In this document: positions 12,871 through 25,624 of the stretch, in pieces
Layout of the letters: every line of letters begins with the position of its first letter
How positions within the stretch are numbered: the first letter of the stretch is position 1
Assembly: GCA_903813345.2 (NCBI GenBank)
Contig: CAIIXF020000002.1
Location: forward strand, 20,848,455 to 20,912,454
DNA length: 64,000 nucleotides
Direction of reading: 5' to 3'
Source: Owenia fusiformis
Taxonomy: Eukaryota; Annelida; Polychaeta; Sabellida; Oweniidae
Notes under the pieces: generated by a model
What the model saw: only the letters and a program-made list of their open reading frames with translations
What the model was told of the DNA's origin: nothing
Databases searched by the model: none
Program-made: the position numbers and the translations under genes

Positions 12871-13263
12871 GAGTCTTGTTCAAATACAACAGAAAATATG
12901 AACAGAGACATCAGACAGACATAAATGAATATGCGATATATCTAATGGAAATATCCTTAATGACTGCTCTTGAGCACGATAATTCTAACTTCAGAAGGAT
13001 GAAAAATCGACAGCAAATACAAGCAAAATGGCACGATTTTCCTTTTGTTTGCTATCAGTAAGCTTTTATGTAATATTTCAATGTCAAGGTATCGTAGAAA
13101 TCAGACCAGGTAATGTATATTCGTGTTTGATGTGAAGAAAGTAAGTCAACAAATATTTGATATGATGGATAATATCAGAAGTTAAGTCAACTCAGGAACA
13201 TTAGTCATTATCTCTAAAGGAAATATATAAGCACAATAACCTTTCCAATGGTACCTAATACAG

Positions 13264-13331
13264 TCTCATATGATTATTTGAGTGCCAAAAGGGAAAGGAC
13301 CAAAAATTGTACAAACATTATATGAGACTCA
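13264..13331. repeat. short inverted repeat
   Basis: GTCTCATATGA and the reversed form ATATGAGACT flank about 45 bases. It could be the end pair of a small element, but no target duplication is evident. Confidence 0.4.
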
Positions 13332-13609
13332 TTTTTAAAACCTCAGTTGATATATTCAGTCCTGATTGGTCAGAAAACAATCAATAGTTTTGAGTATCGA
13401 CTGTGTAATGCATTGGTGGTAATAATATTTGGAGATGACATCATATTATGACATCATAGTAAATGGCTCACCATGTGAGCAAATACCTATGATTACATGG
13501 CCTGATAACAATCCTAATCTACACTGAAAGAATGAAATTTATGAATTTATGGTAAATACTTTTCTTATTTGATAAGCATGGCCAGTGAGTATCACCAGAT
13601 TTTACATGA

Positions 13610-13907
13610 AAAATGACCCAATTTTGACCTATCATACAATTGCAAGCTTAGCAGTAAAACGATAATCCTTATTATTTCATGACATGTGACCCAGTTTTGA
13701 CCAATCATACAATTGCAAGCTTAGCAGTGAAACGATAATCCTTATTATTTCATGATATGTGACCCAGTTTTGACCAATCATACAATTGCAAGCTTAGCAG
13801 TGAAATGATAATCCTTATTATTTCATGACATGTGACCCAGTTTTGACCAATCATACAATATTGCAAGCTTAGCAGTGAAATGATAATTCTTATTATTTCA
13901 TGATACA
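13610..13907. repeat. 73-bp tandem repeat, 4 copies
   Basis: The starts of TGACCCA fall at 13614, 13687, 13760 and 13833, giving an exact 73-bp period. The unit includes AATCATACAATTGCAAGCTT and AGCAGTGAAACGATAATCC. Copies are about 95% alike by eye, so the expansion is recent. Confidence 0.9.
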
Positions 13908-13909
13908 AC

Positions 13910-15230
13910 AAACTATGAGAAACACTTTTATGTTAACGATTACTTCTAAAGGTTATTGTAGGGTCTAGATAATCAATCATTTACTGCTACAAAGATATTT
14001 CAGATATTTACTCTCATTGTCATTTCTTCGTTGTTTTTTATTGAACACATTCCAATACAAAAGGTGTAACCAGGCACGAGGCTAAATACTACCATGATTC
14101 AGACATTTTTCAATTGAAACTGAACTTTTATCGCAGGGTCCAACTATATACAAAAAAAAACATTAATTTGAATTTTAGACCAACCAGATGTTTAAAAATC
14201 AAGGATGGCGAGTTTCATACTGCATTGTTTTTTTTCAAATTTGTTCCATTCAAAGCAAAACAAAAATGCCTTTCTGTTGGTACATTATTCTGTTATACAT
14301 AGTCCCTCGTTTTAGCGGCCTTTAGGTCCCCAGCTGTGAGATGCACATCTTAATCTTTAAAACATAGACGAATTGTAATTTCATCAACATGCTCGACACA
14401 GACAGTCAACATCCAGAACTTTGAGCAATAACCTTAATGTGTTTGGTCTTGGGCCTGTAATAAACACTGTGTACAATGTACTGACGGGCTAAGACAGCTT
14501 ACAGTCTTGAAAACTCTTATTTTGTATCATATTGTCGATGTCATACAATGAAGTTTTTACGTTTCAAAATGTCATAAGTTAAGTCATATTTTCGTAGACT
14601 GGAAACATAGTATGGTTTTGTATCCAATACAAAAATCAGATATTGATTCTGAACTAATATGATTTCATGAAAAAGTCATGAATATCACAGGATAAAAAGC
14701 TTATCTACTGATCGGAATTGAATATGAGTTAATTCCCCATGACAATATGTTTTGTCCCTGGGAATAAAATCCATATTCAATCCCTCCCAGTAAATAACCT
14801 CTATTTATGCATAAATATTACTTCAAATGGGTCAATATAGATTATATTGAAAACAAAAAGAAAACACTTGATATTAAATTTAATCTTTCATGTAAAGACA
14901 CAATAACAAAGAGAAAAATTGTTATCAGTTTGATAAATGCATGAAATGTACTTTAAGTTTTATCAAAGCAATATTTATATATTATCATAAATAACAGGAA
15001 AAACTAAGCAATATCTATTTATATGTTTTATTTAAATATGTCATAAATAACTGAGAAATATTAAGCAATTTCAATAAGTTGCATCCCTTTACATCTATAA
15101 TGTTAATAACTATGTTGCCCACCACGCAACACATTTTTTCAACCTTAAATGTAATATTGTAACTAATGCCAATTTACATATATATAATCTGTTAAAGTGG
15201 CTCATAATGTCGTGAGACCGAGCCACATAT
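13910..15230. other. non-coding stretch, nothing recognised
   Basis: AT-rich, with only short open frames. Some A/T-rich local repetition is seen around 14940-15060 (TATTTATATNTT, AATAACNGA) but no defined element. Confidence 0.55.
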
Positions 15231-15231
15231 A

Positions 15232-15626
15232 AAAGGACGATTCTCGGTTTGGAGAACGAAGTTCATCAATCTAAATGAGCATTATCCCTGCTTCGAACAA
15301 ATTTGAATTTTTTACATAATATAGATTTGAATGTTTTCTTTTGAATAGTCATAATTTAATTTGGGTAATATTTCTAGATTTTTCGCAAAAAAAATATTAG
15401 CGCAGTACACTATTGAACTTCTTTCCCCAAATCGAGACTTGTATTTTATTGAATCGGTCTAATTGAGCATTATCCCTGCTTCAGACCAATTTGTTATTTT
15501 TACATCTTGTAGATTTTAAAGTTCCCTTTTGAATATTCAAAGTTTAATTTGGGTAATATTTCTATATTTTTCATGAAAAAAATTATTAGCCCAGGAGACT
15601 GTTCTCTAAACCGAGAATCGTCCTTT
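15232..15626. mobile_element. 395-bp inverted-repeat element with internal tandem duplication
   Basis: The left end starts AAAGGACGATTCTCGGTTTG (26 bases to 15257) and is matched by its reverse complement at 15601-15626, with one mismatch. Inside, a unit of about 185 bp is present twice: GAGCATTATCCCTGCTTC at about 15277 and 15461, TTTAATTTGGGTAATATTTC at about 15354 and 15542. No clear target duplication was found because the flanks are A-rich. Confidence 0.7.
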
Positions 15627-16377
15627 AAAAAAAAATGTTTGGAACAATTCTGAATTGTTGACATGCTCCCCCAGTAAAATATCTTGAAAAATAAACAACT
15701 TTTGAAATGTCACAGTGACACCTATATCTATGGGAAGAATTCTAACAAAGCAAACTGACAAACTCGTAAAATACCTATAAAATAATCTGAACAGGAAATT
15801 GAACAAGAATGTTGAATGTTAGTAACATAAAACTTAGGTAATGCATCATCCTAGAGCAATAATGGAGATATAATCAAAATTAGTATGATATTAACACCTT
15901 TAGGTTGAACAGGAGGTAGCATGTCCTGTCGATATTAAATGAGTTCTATTACTGTATTTCGTCGGGCATTTTCAATTTCTTAAATTTTGAACAATAAATG
16001 AGAAATAAGGCATTAACACTACCCCGTGAATGGTTATAAATGTGACAATTGTTACATATGAAAATGCCAACCTGGTCAAGTAAATGGAGGTTACATAAAT
16101 ATAGTCAAATCATTATACATATAGGTTAATATTTCAACGAATAAAAGATGCGCCAAAAATGACCACATCTAAAAAATGAAGTACAGGCAAGTTTTTATAT
16201 TCGCCATGTAAATGTTCCGGCCCGGGGAAATGTTTTGTCATATGCATCAAAGAAAGATAATTGACAGAACAACTTAATCATATATGGTTATGGAGTTACC
16301 TACTGCCCACCCTGTACATACTGTACGTCTGTTAGATTTATATTTTTGCATCAACAATAAAAAACTGTATAAAATAA

Positions 16378-16518
16378 AATCTATAAGTAGAACACTTTTC
16401 AGAGTCCCAGGACTAATTGACTTAATGTTAAATAAATCTTTGTTTGGAAGTGGAACACCTCCCAAGTCAAACACTTTTTAGAGATACCATATGTGTTCCA
16501 CTTACACAGGTTTTACTG
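16378..16518 (+). mobile_element. pogo-like MITE, 5'-truncated
   Basis: It has CTATAAGTAGAACACTTTTC, GTCCCAGGACTAATTGACTT, AATGTTAAATAAA and GTGGAACACCTCCCAAGT, and an intact right end ACACAGGTTTTACTG followed by TA. The left CAGTAAAACC end is missing. Confidence 0.7.
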
Positions 16519-17679
16519 TACATGTGTTAAATTATCAATTTACAGTAATTTTTTTCATTTGGGGATGATTAATTTTTGTATCCTGTATTTCTATTTTTGC
16601 TTCATGACTACAAACATTAATTATCACGCAACCCAACACATACGATTGAATACATGTTTGGTTCAGTGATATAATGTTTAACTGTTCTACCTCCAGTACT
16701 GAATAGAAGGCCAATTAATGAAATGGAAATGATCAGCTAAAAAAATTCATAAAAGAAATGGAGCATCTTCTTTCTGAATTTGGTACAGCATATTTAACTA
16801 TCAGAACTGTCAGAATTTAACACAATTTGAGCCTTCCACCATTGAAGGGAATTCCCGTCACATGACGTAATCATCATCATGTAACTTGAACCCAGGGAGC
16901 CAATCAGATTCAGAGCAGGTATTTTATTAATAATTTCTTTTCGAATTTCCACATAATAATTCATGCAGGATGTATGTAATCATGAAATTGACTCATAAGC
17001 ATAGAAGTCGGCATCTGACAGTTGGTAAGTAGATGAATGAACCTCTTTTATATCTTTTAATGCAAAAATATCAAGGAGCGGAGATATATTGTACTCTAAC
17101 TGTGGTCCTATCAGACACTGCCTTTTAATATTTATGACACAAAAGCTAATAAATAACATGGTTCTTATAATAGAACTCATACTCATTATTTAAGAAATGT
17201 AATACTTATGTTCGCTCTCTGAGTGTCATTCTCAATTTACTTTAATTATTGAAAAACTTGTGAATCATTGTATATTTCATAATGATACGTTTTATTAAAC
17301 CGATGATTTATTACAATATGAGAATTATCACATCTTTTCTCAATTTCTGAGTCTGGTTTACACTTTACACAACCTGCTATTGTGGCCAAACAATGCTCGT
17401 ACGTAATAACTAAAAATAATATGTGTGAATGTGGAGTGAACTCTGATTGGTTGAATGCTGTATGTAGAATGATCATTAGAGTGTCCATTCTATACTCTCA
17501 TAGAAGTAGCGCCAGGTACGCACATGTGTAGCAGATGGCTGCAAATACAACTAAACTTTAAAATTTTCTAGGGGGAGAACCCCATACTCCCCTAAGGGCT
17601 CGTTTTTCGCTCAACTCATGTTCCTGTGGTGGCATTCTACTCATAAAAATATTATGCAATACATGCTTCAAATCCCTTT

Positions 17680-18016
17680 AACTCATTGCTGACCATCCCG
17701 AGATATTTTGTCTATGACGTCATAATCTTATCTGACCAACCCTGAGATATCTTGGGATGCCCTCCAATGATTGTCACATGATTTGTACCAATAATCTTAC
17801 CAAATATTGTAGGGGCTGCTAGGGGACCATGGTTAGGTGCAATTGAAATATATTGTCATTGGCTTCACAATGGCATAAAACATATAATAGCACAGGGTGT
17901 GCTGATATAGTCCATAGTTATGCTGATATGAAAACATGCAATTTTGCTTAATTTTTCATCAAAATGGCCGATTACCAGCTGAAAATCTCCAAAATAGCTT
18001 TGGCCAGCAATGAGTT
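17680..18016. mobile_element. 337-bp inverted-repeat element (AACTCATTGCTG ends)
   Basis: The left end AACTCATTGCTGACCA and right end TGGCCAGCAATGAGTT are inverted with one mismatch. The interior has no coding frame. Flanking target duplication is not clear. It is a MITE-like element of unassigned class. Confidence 0.55.
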
Positions 18017-18324
18017 CAATCTTTAATGAAATTTCTTGATTGATTATTTCTGAGATAAACGAGAATATGGTTGTAATCATATTGTGATCGTATTGTCATG
18101 GTTACGTCATTACGGGACATATCACACTTTTGTTCAATTCAATTAGAAACAATGATGGATCACTAAGGCATTATGGGAAACATTAATATCCTTTGTGATA
18201 GGAGAGAAAACATTTACAACTCACTGATTTGAAAAATTGCAGTCTAATGTTGTAATCGTAAGGGTTGTTCCCATCGTTAATTCAAGCATTATGGGTCAAA
18301 AAAATTTACTTTAAAAATAAAATA

Positions 18325-18380
18325 CAGTAAAACCTGTGTAGGTGGAACACCTTTGGAAATTAGCATTTGAGCAGAACTTG
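18325..18380 (+). mobile_element. pogo-like MITE, left-end fragment
   Basis: CAGTAAAACCTGTGTAGGTGGAACACC follows TA at 18323-18324. Similarity stops within about 55 bases, so only the left end survives. Confidence 0.6.
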
Positions 18381-19261
18381 TACTCACTTCGGGTAGATGA
18401 GAATAAAACAAAATATCAGACAAATAGTATTTGAGTTATTTCCCAAATGGACATATAGATGGATGGAGGCATTCTCAAATTCCCAAACTTTAATAAATTG
18501 TTTGGTCATTCAAATGATTTTTCCCAATTTAATTTGTCATAATTGTGTCGCCTCCAGCTTTTCACTGAAACTGACACACAAATTATAATTCTTTTCAATA
18601 AATATTGTAGATTTATTGTAGCTTAGCTAGAAATAGATGTTGGATGTCATTTTATAATTTCCTCTCATGTATACTTCAGAAAACCAATTTTAAATATCAT
18701 CGTCAAAATATTTATGAGTTTATCAATAGAATTTTAATTGAACCGGTAATTCATGAGTAAGTTATTACATAATTCCATCCAGGGTTCATAACCATAATTC
18801 TACAATCTGGGTAGGATAAATGAGGAAAATTTCCCAATGGAATTGCACTTTTACAAATCATTAAACATTCTCGGAAACCAAAATAAAACAAATCGATCTC
18901 TTCTTTATCCTAGTTTAAGTTTATTAATATTAAAAATCCAAATAATTAACTCCAATTATAGGAAGAGAAAAGATGTTTCTGTGATTTATTCGTAAAGAAC
19001 TTATTGAGCGAGATGTGATAATAAGAGTGAATTTCTAGGTTCATTTGTTCGTTAATTTTAAACCATATCTTTCCTTAGTCATAGCTATTAATTGGGTTCT
19101 CTATACTCTAAAGGGTTCTCTATACTCTAAAGTGTTAGCAAGGATTAAATGCTTAAAAAATGTACTAGAAATTGAAATTACTTCAATTTAGTGATAGAGA
19201 CACTTTCTACAGTTCTAGTGCATTCCCTCTTCATAAATAAAAGATATAAGTCTGCCAGGTG

Positions 19262-19604
19262 CTATGGTGGTCTTGGGACTCTGAAAAGTGTTCCACTAAC
19301 AGAGGTGTTCAACTTCTCGAGGTGTTCCACTTTACCATCCTCCTTAGCAGGTGTCCAGAATCCGTACCTCCTTCCTCCCCCTGCTATAAGCAGTTAGCAT
19401 TTCCCCGATTAAGAACTCGCAATTTGATTGGCTGTCGCAACACTGCGACAGAAATCATGTATACGTCATCGGCGCATAATAAGATCACGTGATTCAGTTT
19501 AATCGGGCGCGTCCAACTTGGTTATAGCAGGGGGTAAAAAGAAAGAAGATATTCTGGATTTTGAAGCCCTGTGATCGGAGGATGCACTTTACAGGTTTCA
19601 CGGT
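19262..19604 (-). mobile_element. pogo-like MITE interrupted by a nested hairpin element
   Basis: The left part (GGGACTCTGAAAAGTGTTCC, AGAGGTGTTCAACTT, GGTGTTCCACTTTA) and the right part (TTTACAGGTTTCACGG) are pogo-like sequence on the minus strand. They are separated by about 250 bp of unrelated palindromic sequence, described separately. Confidence 0.6.
19335..19584. mobile_element. nested inverted-repeat element (CCCCCTGCTATAA arms)
   Basis: The left arm has ATCCTCC, CCAGAAT and CCCCCTGCTATAA in order. The right arm has TTATAGCAGGGGG, ATTCTGG and GGAGGAT in mirrored order. Deeper arms CCCCGATTAA and TTAATCGGG also pair. The middle is GC- and CpG-richer (GGCTGTCGCAACACTGCGAC, CGTCATCGGCGC). 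It sits inside a pogo-like copy and is therefore younger than it. Confidence 0.6.
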
Positions 19605-19735
19605 ATCATGATAAATCATAACATGTATCTCCTTCTCTGTCGGAAGATTATGCACTCAATGTCAGAGTGTTATGATTGGTATCAGATTGCAATGACATCC
19701 CAAATGATTCTGATTGATACATAGATATACCAGAG

Positions 19736-20250
19736 CAGCGCTTGCATTAGGTTAGAAAATTTGTGAGTCCCAAGGACGAAATTTTAAAAAAAAGTGTGTC
19801 CTTTGAAAAAAAAGTGTGTCCCTTATTTTTCAGTTTTTGATTTCTTGCCGCGAATTTAAAACGGAAGTAAACGTTAAGTACGGACTGAATAAATGCATGT
19901 TCGTTCATTCGACAATGAATACATTTTATTTCATGAATAACCTAACATTTGTTTCTGAATAGGAAAAACTGTGGCGTGTCATGGTTTCAAATCTAAAAAT
20001 AAACAAAGTCGAAAAAATTCGAGAGAATCATGATTATTTGTAAATATTCAACATGTTGAGCCTTATTTACGATTCAAATAAAGGTGAGAGATCATAATTA
20101 TTTGTTTTTGTTAGGTATCGTTGTAAACACATTGTAGTATTGACCTAAAAAAATTTTGCGTCCAAAAAACGGAAATATTTTCAATTTTTGCGTCCTCCAA
20201 ATTATTTTTGAGTCCTTAACATGTACGGGAAGTCGTTAATGCAAGCCCTG
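19736..20250. mobile_element. 515-bp DNA element with 6-bp target duplication
   Basis: The ends CAGCGCTTGCATTA and TAATGCAAGCCCTG are inverted repeats with one mismatch, flanked on both sides by CCAGAG (19730-19735 and 20251-20256). The interior has repeated AAAAAAAAGTGTGTCC and no coding frame. CAG-type ends and a short GC-rich duplication suggest a hAT-like non-autonomous element; this is inference, since hAT usually gives 8 bp. Confidence 0.75.
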
Positions 20251-20849
20251 CCAGAGATATCATTGAGGCTTATGACCTAGCTGATATCTCACGATCATCT
20301 TCTGCCTTTGATGTAACAGAAATCATTATGAACCAATCCATCTTGATCATTGTAAGTTGGAATTTGAGCAATTGATCCTAACTGCCATCAGAAAATAATT
20401 TTGATTCTGATAACATATTTAAATAAGTCTCTTGAGTTGGAGATTGTGAGGGAGCAATAGAAATAGCAAATCGCATTCTCCAAGTGCAAGAACTTCTCAC
20501 TTAGTGGTCAAGATGAAACATTTTGATTTACCAACTGTGGAAGCGGAACATGTCTTTGGAGAATAAAACGTTTCGACCTTTGAGTTGGATGTTTACTTCA
20601 CTTCTTGTCCTCCTCTATCTATCTCCCTTCCCAGAATTCAACATTTATCGCCTATCGAGTTCAGTAATAGATCGCAGAATTGTAAAATAACATGTTACTT
20701 AACGCTTCATTAATATGACAGAAGTCGAAACCTTTGATTATATTGATCTTCTGAAATGAGGCAAAAACAGGAGATGAGACAAATGGGGTAAATTACCAGT
20801 ATGGACACCCATAAAAAGGATATGAGACTTTGGATAAATGAATTGTTGA

Positions 20850-21348
20850 CTAATGGACAGATAAACACAGATGGATGGACAGACAAACAATGAATGGGCA
20901 ATTCAAATTGTTGACTGGTGGACAGACAAACACACAAATGGGTGGAGAGATGGATGGACAGATGGATGGATAGCCAAACAATGAGTTAAGGCAATTCAAA
21001 TTGTTGACTGGTGGACAGACAAATACACAAATGGGTGGAGAGATGGATGGACAGACAAACAATGAATAGGCAATTCAAATTGTTGACTGGTGGACAGATA
21101 AACACACAAATGGGTGGAGAGATGGATGGACAGAAAAACAATGAGTAGGCAATTCAAATTGTTGACTGATGGACAGATAAACACAGATGGGTGGAGAGAT
21201 GGATGGACAGACAGACAATGAGTCGGCAATTCAAATTGTTAACTGATGGACAAACAACCAGATGGGTGGAGAGATGGATGGACAGACAAAGACACATATT
21301 GATGGAGAGATAAACCGACAGATAGATGGACAGACAAACAATGAGTAG
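20850..21348. repeat. about 79-bp tandem repeat with GATGGATGGACAGACA core
   Basis: The block GCAATTCAAATTGTTGACTG recurs at 20898, 20991, 21070, 21149 and 21225 (spacings 93, 79, 79, 76). Each unit also has GGTGGAGAGATGGATGGACAG. Open minus-strand frames reading P-S-I-C-P are artefacts of the array. Confidence 0.9.
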
Positions 21349-22296
21349 GCACCATTAGCTCACCACATAAGCTAACAAGATACTATCAACCACAGATTAT
21401 CCCTTTCATTTGAATAAGAGATTTGATCTAGCCTTCAAGTCAGCTTAACCAGTCAGATCAAGTCGATCAAAATACTTATACCCGATCAGAATTTCAGTCA
21501 CGGAATTTCATACCTTAATAAGTAGCTGCTACTTATTTTATAATCAAGCTCCAAATGAAAAGACATTACAGCTACTTTTGAGGGTCATTAAGGTGACTGA
21601 TATGGTAGATATTTTTCATGTAGGTCCCTACAGTAAAATTGAGTTTTCTCGGAAACATGATGTCCAATCAAGACCATTCTTAATGCACAACTCCAAGAAA
21701 AGGGCCAAGTCCAGTGAACGTTCCATATAGTAACAAGGGTCAGTTGCCCAATAATTGGAATTTTTATCAGACTGTAACACAGAAAAATTCAAAAACAACA
21801 ATATTCTGAACATAACGTTTTGTTATTTGAGGATGCAATAGTTCATAATTCATAGTTTGGAGGACAAAACTGAACACCAAATAATCATATTCATTGTTTT
21901 TTCAATGGAACATCTGATTTTTCTATATACGAGTATATTGTATAGGTAGTTGAAATAATTTAGCCCATCCTTCACGATCAGGCTTTGCTTCTATCACATT
22001 GAAATACCATTGGACCAGAAGGATGATTTCGCTTTGAATGTTTACGAGTCCCTAGTCAATCATTCCGCATGCTAACTCTACAGCACTATTATACTTGGTG
22101 ACAGCGGTATAAATAAAACATAGAAAGTGCTCATTTGAAATCATAAGAGATACTATTTTTATTGTTAGCTATAATAGACTGTTTGAATAACAAGTTAGGA
22201 GACTATTATTTTATGCTTGATCACGATCTCCATGACAATATAAAAGATCACTTACAATGACTATTCTGTATGGATACCAAGTTAGTTTTGTTACAT
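21349..22296. other. non-coding stretch, nothing recognised
   Basis: No gene, array or element seen; AT-rich unique-looking sequence. Confidence 0.55.
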
Positions 22297-22700
22297 CACT
22301 GTTCCACAGATGGATGACTGATAAAAACTGCAGTTAACTTCATTCAAGATGGTTGCTGAAATTCTTTCATTTTTGATAAACCTCCAATTTCAGCTTAGAA
22401 TGACTCTAACTGAAGTTGATGATGACGTAATGATGACATTTGACATAGATCATCAACTCCAGTTAGAGTCATTCTAAGTGAAGCCATTTTCTTTAAAATC
22501 CTCAAATATATTGCGGGTGTTTGGGCATTCATTTGTGGTTGAATCCAATCTTTATTTTATTAATTTGCATGGCGAAACTTTTGGAATCAAGATCCAACTC
22601 AGTTTAGCTGAAATCAGAGGTTTATCAAAATCGAAAGAATCTCGACAACCATCTTGAATGAAGCTAACTGCAGTTAGAGTCATCCAGCTGTGGAACAGTG
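22297..22700. mobile_element. 404-bp element with about 95-bp inverted arms and an inner hairpin
   Basis: The ends CACTGTTCCACAG and CTGTGGAACAGTG are inverted. The arms continue through TTCATTCAAGATGGTTG and TTTTGATAAACCTC for about 95 bases at roughly 75-80% identity. A second, tighter hairpin sits inside (CTTAGAATGACTCTAACT at 22397 pairing near 22480). There is no coding frame. The target duplication is unclear. Confidence 0.65.
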
Positions 22701-22959
22701 TTCATGATAAGTGAACATTTTCACTATACAAGATACAATCAAGAAAATAAGCTTTGAGAGTATCAACATACAATGTTTACTATGTATTGTTGATTTCGTT
22801 TTTCCTTTCTTTGGTCAATATTATCAAAGCAAAAAGTAAGCCAATCTCATTGTACACAATGTTACAGTGTTAAGATAGCTTAAAATATAGAACAGATAAT
22901 TAAGTAAACAGAGAGGAGCATAGACAGATGGTATCATTCTCATTGTGGGTTCTATGGCC

Positions 22960-23180
22960 TCTTGAAGAGAGTTATTGAAGAAGTTCTTGAAGAGAGTAAA
23001 AGTTCTTGAAGAGAGTAAGAGTTCTTGAAGAGAGTTCTCAAAGAGAGTTCTTGAAGAAATTTTTTTTAAGTTCTTGAAGAGAGTTCTCAAAGAGAGTTCT
23101 TGAAGAGAATTTTTAAAGAGGGTTCTTGAAGAGAGTTCTTAAAAAGAGTTCTTAAAGAGAGTTCTTGAAGAGAATCTTTC
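22960..23180. repeat. about 14-15-bp minisatellite (GAGAGTTCTTGAAG)
   Basis: About 14 imperfect units of GAGAGTTCTTGAAGA, alternating with TCTCAAAGAGAG variants. Confidence 0.85.
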
Positions 23181-23189
23181 AAATGAGTT

Positions 23190-24680
23190 AGATCAACAAA
23201 TAAATAAGAGAAAAGGAAAACCATTAAAATGATTAAGACAACGAAAAGAAAAAAATGACCTGAAAGCAGATGCTACGTTCTCACATCTTCAATAGATCAA
23301 AAGAAAAACGTTAATTGATACAGTTTGATATCAATCAACTCAGGATCTGTTATTGATACTTACAATGCATATCAATTATATAAAAAAATGTTAAGAAAAA
23401 ATATTCACTCATTTTATCAACAAGCAACATGTATCTTATCAGTTATTATTCATCCCTTGGCCTTTAGATACTTTATCAAGGGGATTTGTTTTTAAAACAA
23501 TTTCACCTAATTTCGTAGTAAGATAACAAGGAATGGAATCAGACAAATAGATTCTGATATTGAAAACAACATTTCTCTGACTTTTTTCTTGTCAATTTTT
23601 AAAATATTGGCCCTGTTTGAAATATTTTCATTAAAGAAAATTAGTTCTCCATCCCATTGAGGTTTTGAAAAGAGGCTTCCCATCTGCACAAAAATAAGAA
23701 AAAAACATGAAATATTAGCATTTTCAGACCAATTTCTGACAAAATTAATATATATATTTTATACAATTAAACCTTAATTAAACAATGATCTTTCATAATA
23801 CCAAGTTTCATTGGTCCCCAATGGTCACAATCTTTTGGCCATTTTACAGGACATGCTCCAAATTCTGGCTTATTCTCTGGCGGCACACTTGAATGCATTG
23901 GACGAAGCTGTTCATGCAATAGTACGTGTCAGAAGAAACAGATATATGGCTGGCTGAATATCATGATTAAAGGCTGTTGAGCATAATTCAAACAAAAGTC
24001 ACATTTGTTATCATTAAAGCCTCTTTTCCTGATTTAACTACATGCGTCCTTTAATAGTTCAACCTTAACAAGGACAACTTTGCTATAAAGGATAAAATAT
24101 TGTTCAGTCTATGGCACATCAACGAAATTGAATAATTGTCCGAAAGAATGCCAGTTCATTTTGTACAATCATCTGTAACAATTTCTCGACTGATATATCA
24201 AAAGGTGGCAGGATTTATCAGAACAATCTACTGAATTCTGAATCCCATTTCATGTCTCATCATCTCTAGCGCAGGCTTCACTGCGTTAGTTTAGTCAATA
24301 GGACCCATATGAACAAAGGTGCACACAAAAAACATTTGGGCATAGTTTTCCTTTAAACAAGTCATGTGGATATTTATATAGTTAATGATGCTGGTTTATT
24401 TACTGCAAAACTTTCATCTTCCCATATATCTTCCTGTAACATGCAATAAGGCTATTTCTAATATTGTTTTATGTTTATTTATTTTTTAATGAATGGTTGT
24501 TGTCTGACTACATTTACTAATGTAGCTATATCAGGGCATGGCAACATGCAAAGGTTTGAAAACTGTTTAATTGCTAAGTCAATGGTCTTGAATCGAGCCT
24601 CTGATTCCTATTATTCTCTCTTTCTATAGTGTATGTAGAGGGGTATTAAAGATTTTTTAAGATTGAAGAGTCTCCCTTAA
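23190..24680. other. non-coding stretch, nothing recognised
   Basis: A/T-rich with no defined element. Open frames are under about 60 codons and have no domain character. Confidence 0.55.
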
Positions 24681-24687
24681 GAAAAAA

Positions 24688-24782
24688 GCCATGGTTACAG
24701 TGGTATTCCATGGATAACCATGGCATTCCATGGAAATTCATGGTTTTTCATATTTTCCATGAAAATTCAAGGATGTCTATTG
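24688..24782. repeat. CCATGG-rich palindromic cluster
   Basis: CCATGG or near matches occur seven times (for example CCATGGATAACCATGG and TTCCATGGAAATTCATGG). The spacing is irregular, about 10-18 bases. Confidence 0.6.
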
Positions 24783-25624
24783 TTTGCATTCAATACAATT
24801 TAGCAACAGTGCATCTGTACATTGCTACATCAACATCCTATAGAACAGTTTTTGATTGTTCCCTGCTAGCTGCACTATCAAACACAGCTTTCATGGTATC
24901 TCATTGGAGTTTGAGTGTAAAATGAATTTCAGCTACTTATATATAGGCAGAAATGAATGTTTTGATTTTCCTTATACATATTTTGATTGGATATGGATAA
25001 GATGAAAGAACTGCTTTATTTCAAAAAGTTGAAACAAAGTCAATAATGAAGGGTATATGTCACGCTATTTTCACTGGGTATGTCACAAAAGCAAAAAATT
25101 AAAATCTGATGAGGTGTAGATTCCCTATGAGACTGATTTAGCACATAAATAATTTTATATTAGTTCATGTGCTATATGTTCACTTAAATAAGCCTCATAT
25201 TGCCAATTGCCAGTACTGTTAAGCCTTACGAGAATAATTATATTCTCCCTTCAGTCATCACGTATCGCTGTGAGGGTCCTCTCTACTTTAACTGGACTGA
25301 TCCTAATCCAAGGAACAGCCAATCGCATTACATCTTATTTGACGAGAAAAATCCCCTTTAAATTGGATAAAAGTTAATTGAGTCGGGACGGAATTAACAC
25401 GCGTAGGTGAGTTAAGTATCTAATTCTGACTAACGGCAATTCTTTTTATCGAGGAAGCTACAATATAAAGGTATGTGTGTACATTGTGGTTAAGCTGAGG
25501 CAGAACTACTGTGGAACAATATGCTTGAACAACTACCTGAGAAGATAGAGTTTGATTATATAAATAAAGAAAAAACATTTCTAAAAATCACTAGATATAT
25601 TCATGAATTACTGTAGATTCAGTA

